From assembly GCA_965242735.1 (NCBI GenBank), contig OZ251497.1, positions 1,798,001 through 1,862,000 on the forward strand: a DNA stretch of 64,000 bases. Reading direction: 5' to 3'. The notes under the pieces were generated by a model that saw only the letters and a program-made list of their open reading frames with translations, was not told the DNA's origin and searched no databases. The position numbers and the translations under genes are program-made. Position 1 is the first letter of the stretch; each line of letters starts with the position of its first letter. Source of the stretch: G958295645 sp965242735. Lineage in GTDB: Bacteria; Gemmatimonadota; Gemmatimonadetes; Longimicrobiales; Gaopeijiaceae. Shown here piece after piece: positions 34,749-42,551 of the stretch.

Positions 34749-36914
34749 GCCCGAAGCCAAGGCCCAGACCTGGGCCACCAAGAAGCAGACGGCGAAGCCG
34801 GCCGCCAGCGGCAGCAGCGCCGAGACGGCCGTCCACTTGGCGCTGCCCGTTTCCTTGTAGATCGTGTACAGCGTCGTCGAGCACGGATTGTGGAGCAGGC
34901 TGAAGAGCATGAGGTTCGCCCCCGTCAGCACGGTCCAGCCGCCGGCCTCCAGCAAGCTGGCCGCCGCCGTCGCGGAACCGGGCTCGAACATCACGCCCGG
35001 CCCGGCCCCCAGGGCGGCGTCGCCCAGCACCAGCGCCGTCAGCATCAGGACGGTGGGCACGACGATCTCGTTGGCGGGAATGGCGATCACGTAGGCGAGC
35101 AGGATCACGCCGTTGAGCCCCAGCAGCGCCCCGAACGGATCCAGGCCGACGACGGCGTGCTCGGCAAGGGACGCGCCGCCCGCCGAGATGTTCGAGGCCA
35201 GCCAGATGACCGCGCCCGCCGGGACCGCGAACAGGACCGCCCGCCCAAGGATGATCAGCGTGCGGTCCACGAGCGACGTGTAGAGCGTCTGCAGGACGCG
35301 GGGCGGCCGGTACGGGGGCAGCTCCAGCGAAAACGTGGACGCTTCGCCCCTGAGCATCGTGTTGGACAGCAGCCACGACGCGCCCAGCATGAAGCCCGCG
35401 CCCAGCAACGCGACGGCGACGACGGCGGCGGCGGACACCAAGCCCGCCAGCGCCGGAGGAGCGAGGGCGCCGATGAAGATCGTCGCAATCAGGATCTGCG
35501 TCGGCCAGCGGCCGTTGCACAGCGAGAAATTGTTGGTGACGACGGCGATGAGCCGTTCTCTCGGACTGTCGATGATGCGCGCGGCCACGACCCCGGCGGC
35601 GTTGCACCCGAACCCCATGGCCATGGTCAGCGCCTGCTTGCCGTGAGCGCCGGCCCGGCGAAAGAGGGAATCCAGGTTGAAGGCAACCCGGGGCAGGTAG
35701 CCGAAGTCCTCGAGCAACGTGAACAGAGGGAAGAAGATGGCCATCGGCGGGAGCATCACGCTCACCACCCAGGCCGTCGCCAGATAGACGCCGTCGAACA
35801 GGAACCCGGTGGCCCACCACGGCAAGCCCGCGGACGTCCCGAAGTCCACCAGCATCGGGTGCCCCCGCTCGACCAGCAGGGTGGCCAGCAAGGCCGACGG
35901 AACGTTGGCTCCGGCGATGGTCAGCCAGAAGACGGCCGCCAGGACGGCCAGCATGAGCGGAAAGGCGGTCGCCGGGCGAGTCAGCCAACGGTCCAGCGCG
36001 CGCTCGGCCCGGCCCGGCCCGCGTTCGGTGCGCTCGACGCAGGTCTTCGCGACTCGCGCCGCCTCGCGGTAGAGCGATTCCGCCATCGCGTCGTCCAACC
36101 CCGGACCCGCCGACCAACGCTGGCGCGCGGCGGCCCGCAGGATCCGATCCGCGCCGTCCGGACTCGGCGCTCCCGCGACGGCGCCCGAGCGCAGCGCCGC
36201 CGCGACGCTCTCGTCCGCGTGGAGGAGCCGCAACGCCACCCAGCGCGCGTTGGGCAAGTCCGGGCGCTCCGCTTCGACGACGCGTCGCAACGCCTCCGCG
36301 GCCGCGTCGACCTGCTCGGACACCGGCGCCGGCCGGCGAGGGCGCGGCCGCCGATCTCCGGAAGCCACGGCCGCGACGGCGTCCAGCAAGGCGTCCATTC
36401 CCTCGCCCCGCCGCGCCACGGCGGGCACCACCGGCACGCCCAGCTCCCTTTCCAAGCGAGAAGGGTCCACGGCCACGCCGAGACGCTCGGCCTCGTCGAC
36501 CAAGTTGAGGCACACCACCACGCGATCCGTGATCTCCAGCACCTGCAGCGCCAGTCCCAGGTTGCGCTCCAGCCGCCCCGCGTCCACCACCACGACCGTC
36601 ACGTCCGGCTTGCCGAACAGCAGGAAGTCGCGCGCCACCTCTTCGTCGGCGCTGCCCGCCCGCAACGAGTAGGCGCCCGGCAGGTCCACCACCTTGACCC
36701 GCCGGCCCCGGTGAGCGAACGCCCCCTCGGCCCTGGCGACGGTCTTGCCCGGCCAATTCCCGGTGTGCTGCCGCAATCCGGTCAGGGCGTTGAAGACCGT
36801 CGTCTTGCCGACGTTGGGGTTGCCGGCGAGCGCCACCAGGCAGTCCCACTTGCGAGGATCCAGTCCCAGCTTGGCCAGACGGCGCGACCGCGGCCGCTCG
36901 GCCGCCGCCCTCAT
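34743..36914 (-). CDS. feoB: ferrous iron transport protein B
   Basis: Inner-membrane Fe(II) transporter, 723 aa. N-terminal G domain: GNPNVGKT (G1), VVDLPGAYSL (G3) and NLVDEAE in the G4 position. A helical linker and about nine to ten membrane helices follow, with the Gate motifs LFTLLEDFGYLPRVAF and MGFGCNAAGVVAARI and the second Gate LLHNPCSTTLYTIYKET. The start overlaps the stop of the upstream DtxR-FeoA gene (ATGA), so the two are one operon controlled from the palindrome at 37986-38007. Confidence 0.97.
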   Translation of the reverse strand: MRAAAERPRSRRLAKLGLDPRKWDCLVALAGNPNVGKTTVFNALTGLRQHTGNWPGKTVARAEGAFAHRGRRVKVVDLPGAYSLRAGSADEEVARDFLLFGKPDVTVVVVDAGRLERNLGLALQVLEITDRVVVCLNLVDEAERLGVAVDPSRLERELGVPVVPAVARRGEGMDALLDAVAAVASGDRRPRPRRPAPVSEQVDAAAEALRRVVEAERPDLPNARWVALRLLHADESVAAALRSGAVAGAPSPDGADRILRAAARQRWSAGPGLDDAMAESLYREAARVAKTCVERTERGPGRAERALDRWLTRPATAFPLMLAVLAAVFWLTIAGANVPSALLATLLVERGHPMLVDFGTSAGLPWWATGFLFDGVYLATAWVVSVMLPPMAIFFPLFTLLEDFGYLPRVAFNLDSLFRRAGAHGKQALTMAMGFGCNAAGVVAARIIDSPRERLIAVVTNNFSLCNGRWPTQILIATIFIGALAPPALAGLVSAAAVVAVALLGAGFMLGASWLLSNTMLRGEASTFSLELPPYRPPRVLQTLYTSLVDRTLIILGRAVLFAVPAGAVIWLASNISAGGASLAEHAVVGLDPFGALLGLNGVILLAYVIAIPANEIVVPTVLMLTALVLGDAALGAGPGVMFEPGSATAAASLLEAGGWTVLTGANLMLFSLLHNPCSTTLYTIYKETGSAKWTAVSALLPLAAGFAVCFLVAQVWALASGA

Positions 36915-37942
36915 CCGCGGCGCCCCCCGTCCGCCGCTTCCACGTAGACGTGCGCGGCCTGCTCGCGGCGCAGCGCGATCATCGCGCCGCGAACTTCGTA
37001 GGCCACGGGGCCGCCGCCCGGGGCCTGGAGGCGCGCCGCGACGGCCGTGCCGGGCACCAGCCCCAAGTCCAAGAGCCGCCTGCGCGCCGGGCCTCGGCAC
37101 AGCGGCGACAGTCCCGCCACCACCGCCTCGCGGCCCAGCCCCAGCTGCGCCAAGGTGGCCGACCGCGAACGCCCTGGCCCGTGAGCGTCCGGCGTCACGG
37201 CGACGTTGGCGGCCAAGGCGGCGGTCAGTTCCCGCTCGACCCCGTCCACCCGAACGCGCACGGCGTTTGCCGGGCCGGCCAAGCGCTGGACGCCGACCTC
37301 CGGCCCCAAGCCCAGCGCAACGAGCTGTTGGTAGACGTCCGCGGGCTCGTCCTCCACGTGGACGACGACCGCGTGCCGGCCGGCCTCCAAGCTCGCCAGG
37401 GGCACGCCTGCGCGCTCGGGCACGTCGCCTTCCGCGCTGGGAATCGGGTCGCCGTGCGGATCGTAGGCCGGATTCCCCAAGGAGGCCGCGAGGTCGTCGG
37501 CCTCCGACGTGGTCAGCGCGTGCTCCTGCGCCTCGGCCTCCTCGTGCCAGTTCTCGGGTCCGACTCCCGTTCTGTCGGCCAGAAAGCGTTCCCAGAGGCG
37601 GTGCGCCCGCACGACGCGGAGCGCGTACGTCCGGCCCGCCTCCGTCAGGCCAAGCCGCGGGCCGCGCGTCTCGACGAGGCCTCTGTCTTCCAGCAGACGC
37701 AGCAGGCGCGCAACCGCTTGGCGGCCAATGCCGGTCCCGCCGGCGACGTTCTCCGCGGTGGCCGTCCGCCCTTCGCGGCGCAGCTTGTACATCTGCTTGA
37801 GCACGTCCTCGAGGCGAACGCGCTCGCTCGTCCGCCATGCGCGCCGAACTCGGGCCGCGGCGCCCGAGGCGGGCCAGAAGAGTGCGGCCCCCGCAAGTAC
37901 GAGGCCGCCAGCGATCATCAGATTGACTGCCGGGTCGGACAT
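36911..37942 (-). CDS. membrane-anchored DtxR-type metalloregulator fused to FeoA domains
   Basis: A 343-aa protein. One membrane helix at the very N-terminus (VNLMIAGGLVLAGAALFW) is followed by a DtxR-type winged helix (LEDVLKQMYKLRREGR, TGIGRQAVARLLRLLEDRGLVE) and a dimerisation/metal segment (HRLWERFLADRTG, WHEEAEAQEHALT). Two FeoA SH3-like domains complete the chain (LASLEAGRHAVVVHVED; LSPLCRGPARRRLLDLGLVPG). It probably senses Fe(II) or Mn(II), represses its own promoter and also supplies FeoA function to FeoB. ATG 37942 is chosen; an ATG ten codons upstream is in frame. Confidence 0.88.
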   Translation of the reverse strand: MSDPAVNLMIAGGLVLAGAALFWPASGAAARVRRAWRTSERVRLEDVLKQMYKLRREGRTATAENVAGGTGIGRQAVARLLRLLEDRGLVETRGPRLGLTEAGRTYALRVVRAHRLWERFLADRTGVGPENWHEEAEAQEHALTTSEADDLAASLGNPAYDPHGDPIPSAEGDVPERAGVPLASLEAGRHAVVVHVEDEPADVYQQLVALGLGPEVGVQRLAGPANAVRVRVDGVERELTAALAANVAVTPDAHGPGRSRSATLAQLGLGREAVVAGLSPLCRGPARRRLLDLGLVPGTAVAARLQAPGGGPVAYEVRGAMIALRREQAAHVYVEAADGGRRG

Positions 37943-37985
37943 CCGGCGCCCCTTGGGAGTTCGAGCTTGCACGCAGTTGGCGCCG

Positions 37986-38007
37986 AAATTTAGGCAAGCC
38001 TAAATTT
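37986..38007. promoter_or_regulatory. DtxR/MntR-type operator palindrome
   Basis: Perfect 10-bp arms AAATTTAGGC and GCCTAAATTT with a two-base centre (AA). The core TTTAGGC-n2-GCCTAAA is of the DtxR/MntR/IdeR box type. It lies 44 bp upstream of the DtxR-FeoA start, consistent with metal-dependent autorepression of the feo operon. Confidence 0.85.
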
Positions 38008-38040
38008 TCTTCAACCGCCTGGAGCAACAGTCGCCCGGGC

Positions 38041-38062
38041 CCCAGGACGCCCGCGTCCTGGG
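38041..38062 (-). terminator. GC hairpin after the propeller-like gene
   Basis: CCCAGGACGC and GCGTCCTGGG form a 10-bp perfect stem with two bases between, starting immediately after the stop codon at 38064. No T-run follows. It would separate the upstream operon from the feo promoter. Confidence 0.45.
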
Positions 38063-38063
38063 C

Positions 38064-39014
38064 TCAGGGGCTGCAGACGACTCGGTGCAGAGCGGCGGGC
38101 CGCTCGAAGCCCAAGAGCTTCTCCCTGGTGAGGTAGAGGATGTCGGGCCGGGCGATGTCCATGCCTTCGCCCATCGGACCGAGGTGGCCCACCCAGCACG
38201 GTTGGCGCACGGAGGTCCAGCCCTCCTCCGTCCTGCGATAGAACAAGACGCCCTGGTAGGTCCTCACAACGAGCACGTCGTCTTGCAACGTGGCGGCCGT
38301 GACGCGACCCAAGTGGAGATCGGGCGGCTCCGGCGGCAGGGGCAGAGACTCGTCGGGGCGCAGGACGACGGGCGCCCCTTCCAGGCCGGCCACCAAGTCG
38401 CGGCGAGAGGCGCCGAACACCATGCCGCCCTTGGCGACGACCACCAAGTCGCCCGCTCGGGAGACGGCAAGCGCTTCGGCGTTGCGGGCGCCCTCTTCGT
38501 AGACCATCTCCAACTGGTCCCACGCGGTCTCCGCAGGCAACGCGCCCGCGGCGTCGAACCGGGGCTCGTCGATCACCAACAACGCGAAGCGCGTTCGCCT
38601 GACGAGGTTGTTCCCGACGTCGCCGACGTAGACGCACGGCTTCGACGGATCGCGAATGCACGGACCCATCGAGATGTCTTCCCAGTCGCGCGCGCTCGCG
38701 CCGGCCAGCCGAATCTCCGCCACGAGGCCGTCGGCCGGCCTGACGCCGTAGAGAATCGCGTCGTGGCCGGAGTCGTTGTGCGTCCAGAAGAGTCCTGGAT
38801 TCCCCACGCTGACGGCGACGCCGGAACTCTCGCGAAGCTTCCGGGGAAACTCCATGAGCAACTCGGCGCTCAGCACGTTGCTCGCCTGCTCGAGCGCATC
38901 CAGCATCCGTCGGTTCTTCTTGACGTGGGACCGGTGGACCAGGATCGCGGCCACGGCGGCGAGCCCGACCAGACACGCCGCAAGCACGGCAACCCGCCTG
39001 AGCCGCCGCCTCAC
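38064..39014 (-). CDS. membrane-anchored beta-propeller-like protein, function unknown
   Basis: A 316-aa protein. An N-terminal anchor (RRVAVLAACLVGLAAVAAILV) precedes a propeller-like domain. Its motifs are NPGLFWTHNDSGHDAILYGV, ASARDWEDISMGPC and CVYVGDVGNNLVRRTRFALLV, followed by Gly/Asp-rich blades. These motifs are common in bacterial proteins related to the phytase-like/esterase-like propellers. No catalytic site is recognised. The GTG at 39014 overlaps the threonine aldolase stop (GTGA). A stable hairpin follows the stop. Confidence 0.8.
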   Translation of the reverse strand: MRRRLRRVAVLAACLVGLAAVAAILVHRSHVKKNRRMLDALEQASNVLSAELLMEFPRKLRESSGVAVSVGNPGLFWTHNDSGHDAILYGVRPADGLVAEIRLAGASARDWEDISMGPCIRDPSKPCVYVGDVGNNLVRRTRFALLVIDEPRFDAAGALPAETAWDQLEMVYEEGARNAEALAVSRAGDLVVVAKGGMVFGASRRDLVAGLEGAPVVLRPDESLPLPPEPPDLHLGRVTAATLQDDVLVVRTYQGVLFYRRTEEGWTSVRQPCWVGHLGPMGEGMDIARPDILYLTREKLLGFERPAALHRVVCSP

Positions 39015-40042
39015 GCCCGGATTCGCTCCCAGGTCCGGGCGATCACGCCGGCGGCTTGGTGGATCTGGTCCATCGACACGTCCCGGTGCGTCACGGCCCG
39101 GACCTGGCGGGGACCCGTGTCCAGCATGGACACTCCGCCTTCCCGGCACGCCGCCACCAAGTCGGCCGCGGGCGCCGCCGACTCGAACCGCACGATGTTC
39201 GTGTCGGTCGGCCGCACGATCGCGCCCGGAAGCGCGGAGAGCCCTTCGGCCAGCACGCGAGCCTTCTCGTGATCGGCCTGCAAATGGGCCCGGTGATGCT
39301 CCAGCGCATGGAGCGCGCCCGCCGCCACGATCCCCGCCTGGCGGAATCCGCCGCCGAACAGCTGCTTGAACCGGCGCACGCGCCGCACGAAGGCCTCGGG
39401 CCCGGCCACCGCCGATCCCAGGGGCGCTCCCAAGCCCTTGGAGAAGCACACCGAGACGCTGTCGAACTCGCTTGCCCAGCGCGCCTCCGGGACGCCGGTC
39501 GCCGCTACGGCGTTCCACAGCCGCGCGCCGTCGAGATGCGTCCGCAAGTTCAGCCGCCGGGCCGCGCGCGCGACTTCCTGGAGCGTGTCGAGCGGCCAAA
39601 CCGTGCCTCCGCCCCCGTTGTGGGTGTTCTCGACGCAGACGAGGGTCGGGGGCGGCGTGCAGTAGTCGTCCTCGTTCACCGACCCCACGGCGTCCTCCAG
39701 CTGCGCCGCTGTGAAGACGCCCCTGTCGCCTCGAATGCGGTCGGTCGTCACGCCCGACAACGCGGCCGGCCCGCCGCCTTCGGACCGCACCGAATGGGTC
39801 CCCCAGTCCATCATCACGCGGTCCCCCGCCTGGGTGTGCGCCCGGATGGCGGCCTGGTTGGCCATGGTCCCGGTCGGCACGTAGACGGCCGCCTCCTTGT
39901 CCAGCACCTCGGCCACCCTGGACTCGAGCCGCCCCACCGTGGGGTCGTCGCCGTACACGTCGTCGCCCACCGGCGCGCGGGCCATGGCCTCGCGCATGGC
40001 TTCGGTGGGCCTCGTCACGGTGTCGCTTCGCAGGTCGATCAC
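39011..40042 (-). CDS. ltaE: low-specificity L-threonine aldolase
   Basis: A 343-aa PLP enzyme cleaving L-threonine/allo-threonine to glycine and acetaldehyde. Family motifs are IDLRSDTVTRPTEAMREAMA, VGDDVYGDDPTV, VPTGTMANQAAIRAHTQ and HLDGARLWNA. The PLP lysine is in VCFSKGLGAPLGSAV. GTG 40042 begins at the conserved N-terminus. The frame upstream is open but unrelated. Confidence 0.95.
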   Translation of the reverse strand: MIDLRSDTVTRPTEAMREAMARAPVGDDVYGDDPTVGRLESRVAEVLDKEAAVYVPTGTMANQAAIRAHTQAGDRVMMDWGTHSVRSEGGGPAALSGVTTDRIRGDRGVFTAAQLEDAVGSVNEDDYCTPPPTLVCVENTHNGGGGTVWPLDTLQEVARAARRLNLRTHLDGARLWNAVAATGVPEARWASEFDSVSVCFSKGLGAPLGSAVAGPEAFVRRVRRFKQLFGGGFRQAGIVAAGALHALEHHRAHLQADHEKARVLAEGLSALPGAIVRPTDTNIVRFESAAPAADLVAACREGGVSMLDTGPRQVRAVTHRDVSMDQIHQAAGVIARTWERIRA

Positions 40043-40361
40043 GGCAAGCAGGCAGCACGGAAAAACGGAGAGCGCAGTTCTGGAACAGCGAAAAATCTGC
40101 CACCAAACAGCATGTCCGGCAAGCGGGACCGGGGCCGGGGCCGGGCGGGCTGGGCTCGGCTCGGACGACCGTGGCGCCGCACTCGGCAGCGATGCCGGAG
40201 GCATGGCGCGTCCGCAAGGCGGGGCTCGCGGCTCGCGCTTCCGCCGGCGCCCGCCGGGCGCCGTTATCCTTGCAGCGTCCCGGGTCGCCCTCGGCGCCGA
40301 GCGTCCTGCCGCCGCCCGCTCAACCCGCAGAACCGTCGCGTTCGGCGAGAGCGCACCCGTC
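40043..40361. other. divergent promoter region
   Basis: A 319-bp gap between the divergent threonine aldolase and ANK-like transporter genes. I see no gene and no convincing repeat or hairpin. TTATCCT near 40264 could be a -10 element for the plus-strand gene, but no clear -35 is visible. Confidence 0.4.
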
Positions 40362-41678
40362 ATGAACTCAGGCGCAGCCCCCGCCCCATCGGCCCCGTTG
40401 ACGAGCGGGGCGATCGCGCGGTTTTGGTACCCGTTGGCGGCCACCTGGGTCATGATGGCGCTCGAAGGGCCCATTCTGGCGGCCGCCATCGCGCGCATGC
40501 CGGACGCCACGGTCAACTTGGCCGCGCACGGGGTGGCGTTCGCGATTGCCATTCTGGTCGAGGCGCCCGTCATGATGCTGATGAGCGCCGCGACGGCCCT
40601 GGTGCAGGACGGCGATAGCTACCGGCGGCTGCGCCGCTTCGCCGCGGTCGTCAACGGCTTCGCGACGGGACTGCTCTGCCTGCTGCTCGTGCCGCCGGTC
40701 TTCGACGCGCTGGCCCTGCGCCTCCTCCAGCTGCCGCCGGAAATCGCGCGCTTGGTCTACGGCGCGCTCTGGTTCTACCTGCCGTGGGCCGCGGCGATCG
40801 GGTACCGGCGCTTCGTGCACGGCGTCATGATTCGCTCCGGCAAGACCCGGCAGGTCGCCATGGGCACGGCGCTGCGACTCGTTGCGGTGGCCGGCGTCAT
40901 GGTCTTCCTGACGGCCGTGCCCATGGTGCCCGGCGCCTGGGCGGGCGCGCTGGGGCTGGTGACGGCGGTCTGCGTCGAAGCGGTCGCGGCCCGCGCCATG
41001 GCGGCCGGCGTCATTCGGCGGTTCCTGGCCGACGCCTCTCGATCCGGGCCCCGGCTCGGCTGGCGCGGCATCTTCTCTTTCTACTATCCGCTGGCCCTGA
41101 CGCAGATGATCAACTTGGCCTCGCAGCCGCTGGCCACGTTCTTCATGACCCGGGGCCGGGCGCCGCTCGAATCGCTGGCCGTGTTCCCCGTCGTGCACGC
41201 GCTGGCCTTCCTGTTCAGGGCGGTGGGACTCAGCTACCAAGAAGTCGTCATCGCGTTGGGGAGCTCCGACCGCCGGCGCTTCGCGGCGCTGGACCGGTTC
41301 GGCGTGCTGCTCGCTGCGGCGTCGGCGACGGGACTGGCGCTGGCCGCCTTCACGCCGCTCTTCGGCCTCTGGTTCGAGCGCGTGTCGGGACTGACGCCCG
41401 ATCTCGCGGCCCATGCCCGCCTGCCCATCATGATCCTGGTGCCGATGCCGGCGTTCTCCGTCTGGCTGGCGTGCCAGCGCAGCAAGCAAGTGCTCGACCG
41501 GCGGACCATCACCATCACGAGCGCGACGGCGCTGGAGCTCGCGACGATCGCCGCCATCTTCTTCGTGGCCGGGCGCCACGGGTCCCTCACGGGCGCGACG
41601 GCGGCCGCCCTGGCCTTTCTCGGCGGTCGCGCCGCGGCCAACCTCTTCCTGCACGGCGCGCGCCGTCGGAACTCCTAG
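40362..41678 (+). CDS. ANK (progressive ankylosis)-like / MATE-type multidrug or organic-anion transporter
   Basis: A 438-aa polytopic membrane protein with about 12 helices. The N-terminal FWYPLAATWVMMALEGPIL and NLAAHGVAFAIAILVEAPVMMLM resemble bacterial homologues of the ANKH transporter, a relative of the MATE/MOP superfamily. The second half repeats the pattern (FSFYYPLALTQMINLASQPL; FRAVGLSYQEVVIALG). The substrate is unknown; ANKH exports citrate, ATP or pyrophosphate in animals. Its stop shares CTAG with the convergent lipoprotein stop. Confidence 0.75.
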   Translation: MNSGAAPAPSAPLTSGAIARFWYPLAATWVMMALEGPILAAAIARMPDATVNLAAHGVAFAIAILVEAPVMMLMSAATALVQDGDSYRRLRRFAAVVNGFATGLLCLLLVPPVFDALALRLLQLPPEIARLVYGALWFYLPWAAAIGYRRFVHGVMIRSGKTRQVAMGTALRLVAVAGVMVFLTAVPMVPGAWAGALGLVTAVCVEAVAARAMAAGVIRRFLADASRSGPRLGWRGIFSFYYPLALTQMINLASQPLATFFMTRGRAPLESLAVFPVVHALAFLFRAVGLSYQEVVIALGSSDRRRFAALDRFGVLLAAASATGLALAAFTPLFGLWFERVSGLTPDLAAHARLPIMILVPMPAFSVWLACQRSKQVLDRRTITITSATALELATIAAIFFVAGRHGSLTGATAAALAFLGGRAAANLFLHGARRRNS

Positions 41679-42091
41679 CCCTCGGGTGAGTTCTCCGTCG
41701 AGTCCGGGACTTGACCGGCCTCGTCCTCCCGCCCCTCGCCCGCGGGCTCGCCGCCGTCTGCTTCCTTCCCCGCCGCCTCTTCCTCCTCTCCCAGCTCTCC
41801 GAACAGACGGGCGGCGGCGGCCTCGACCTCTTCGGCGGAGACCTGGGGATCCTGGCCGTCCAGGCCGGCCGTCAGTCCCAACAGGAGCGCTCCCAAGTGA
41901 AGGCTGTCCGCCAAGGTGCCCATCGATCGAGCCACTTCGAACCCCTTGCCGTAGCTGACTTTCTGCGCGTCCGTCTCCAGCGTTGCATCAGGCATGCAGC
42001 CCGCGAGGGGCAGCAACAGCGCGACGCAAACGGCTCCGAGCCCGAGGCGCGCGCACCGGTCATGAGGCTTCGGTCGGGCGTTCGTGGTCAT
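41675..42091 (-). CDS. lipoprotein with FKBP N-terminal-like domain only
   Basis: A 138-aa protein. LGLGAVCVALLLPLAGC is a clear lipoprotein signal. The mature part (TDAQKVSYGKGFEVARSMG, LGALLLGLTAGLDGQDPQ, VSAEEVEAAAARLFGEL) matches the FKBP_N dimerisation domain that precedes the PPIase domain in Mip/FkpA proteins. The PPIase domain is absent, replaced by an acidic Glu/Gly-rich tail. It could be a truncated gene or a stand-alone chaperone domain. ATG 42091 is preferred; an in-frame ATG lies at 42124. Confidence 0.7.
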   Translation of the reverse strand: MTTNARPKPHDRCARLGLGAVCVALLLPLAGCMPDATLETDAQKVSYGKGFEVARSMGTLADSLHLGALLLGLTAGLDGQDPQVSAEEVEAAAARLFGELGEEEEAAGKEADGGEPAGEGREDEAGQVPDSTENSPEG

Positions 42092-42159
42092 GCGGGGCTC
42101 GCTTTCTCCATCTGGACTCGTCACTTGTCGGGCCGCTCGTCGGGCCGCTCCCCCGCAAC

Positions 42160-42245
42160 CGTCGGCATTTGACGTACACGACAGTCATGCTGGCAGCAAG
42201 AATGGGCCGGCGACCGCCTCGGGTCAAGCGACGGGGTTCACGGCG
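42160..42245 (-). pseudogene. remnant of the 5' end of the homopolymer regulator
   Basis: Minus strand: an ATG at about 42190 followed by codons for MTVVYVKCRRLRG, matching MIVVYSKCRRLRE of the regulator at 60753. The upstream region matches too (GCGGGTCAAGCG-type segments, AGAATGGG). The similarity ends after about 13 codons. Confidence 0.7.
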
Positions 42246-42254
42246 TGTCGTACC

Positions 42255-42295
42255 GCAATAGAAATGTCCGCCCTTACGGCAATAGAAATGTCCGC
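42255..42295. repeat. two 17-bp direct repeats
   Basis: GCAATAGAAATGTCCGC at 42255-42271 and 42279-42295, a 24-bp period. Paired short repeats like this are reminiscent of the subterminal repeats of some insertion sequences, but no transposase is present. Confidence 0.7.
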
Positions 42296-42551
42296 TTTCG
42301 GCGCCCTTCCGGCTCCGCCGCGTCCGCGTCCGCAGCCTCTGAAGCCCGGAACCGCACCATCCGTGGCGCAAGCAGATCGTCCCGAGGCTCCATCGGCTTC
42401 AGCCGATATCCGTCCCATTCAGCCATGGAGGCGTCCCGGCCAAGACGACAGAGTTAAGGCGGAGCCGGAGATCGCCCCGGCCGGCTTCGGGAGGCCCGTC
42501 CCCGACGACCCCCGAAGCAAGCTCGTCCCGCAACGCCGGAGAGACCGCCGC

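Larger units (their letters stand above)
42092..42551. other. region with regulator remnant and paired short repeats upstream of the Rpn-like gene
   Basis: The 460 bp hold a remnant of the split regulator's 5' end (about 42160-42245), two 17-bp direct repeats (42255-42295), and a stretch near 42404-42425 (GTCCCATTCAGCCATG) that recurs at 50807 in front of the decayed nuclease copy. No complete gene is seen, although the plus-strand frame of the nuclease is open throughout. Confidence 0.6.
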
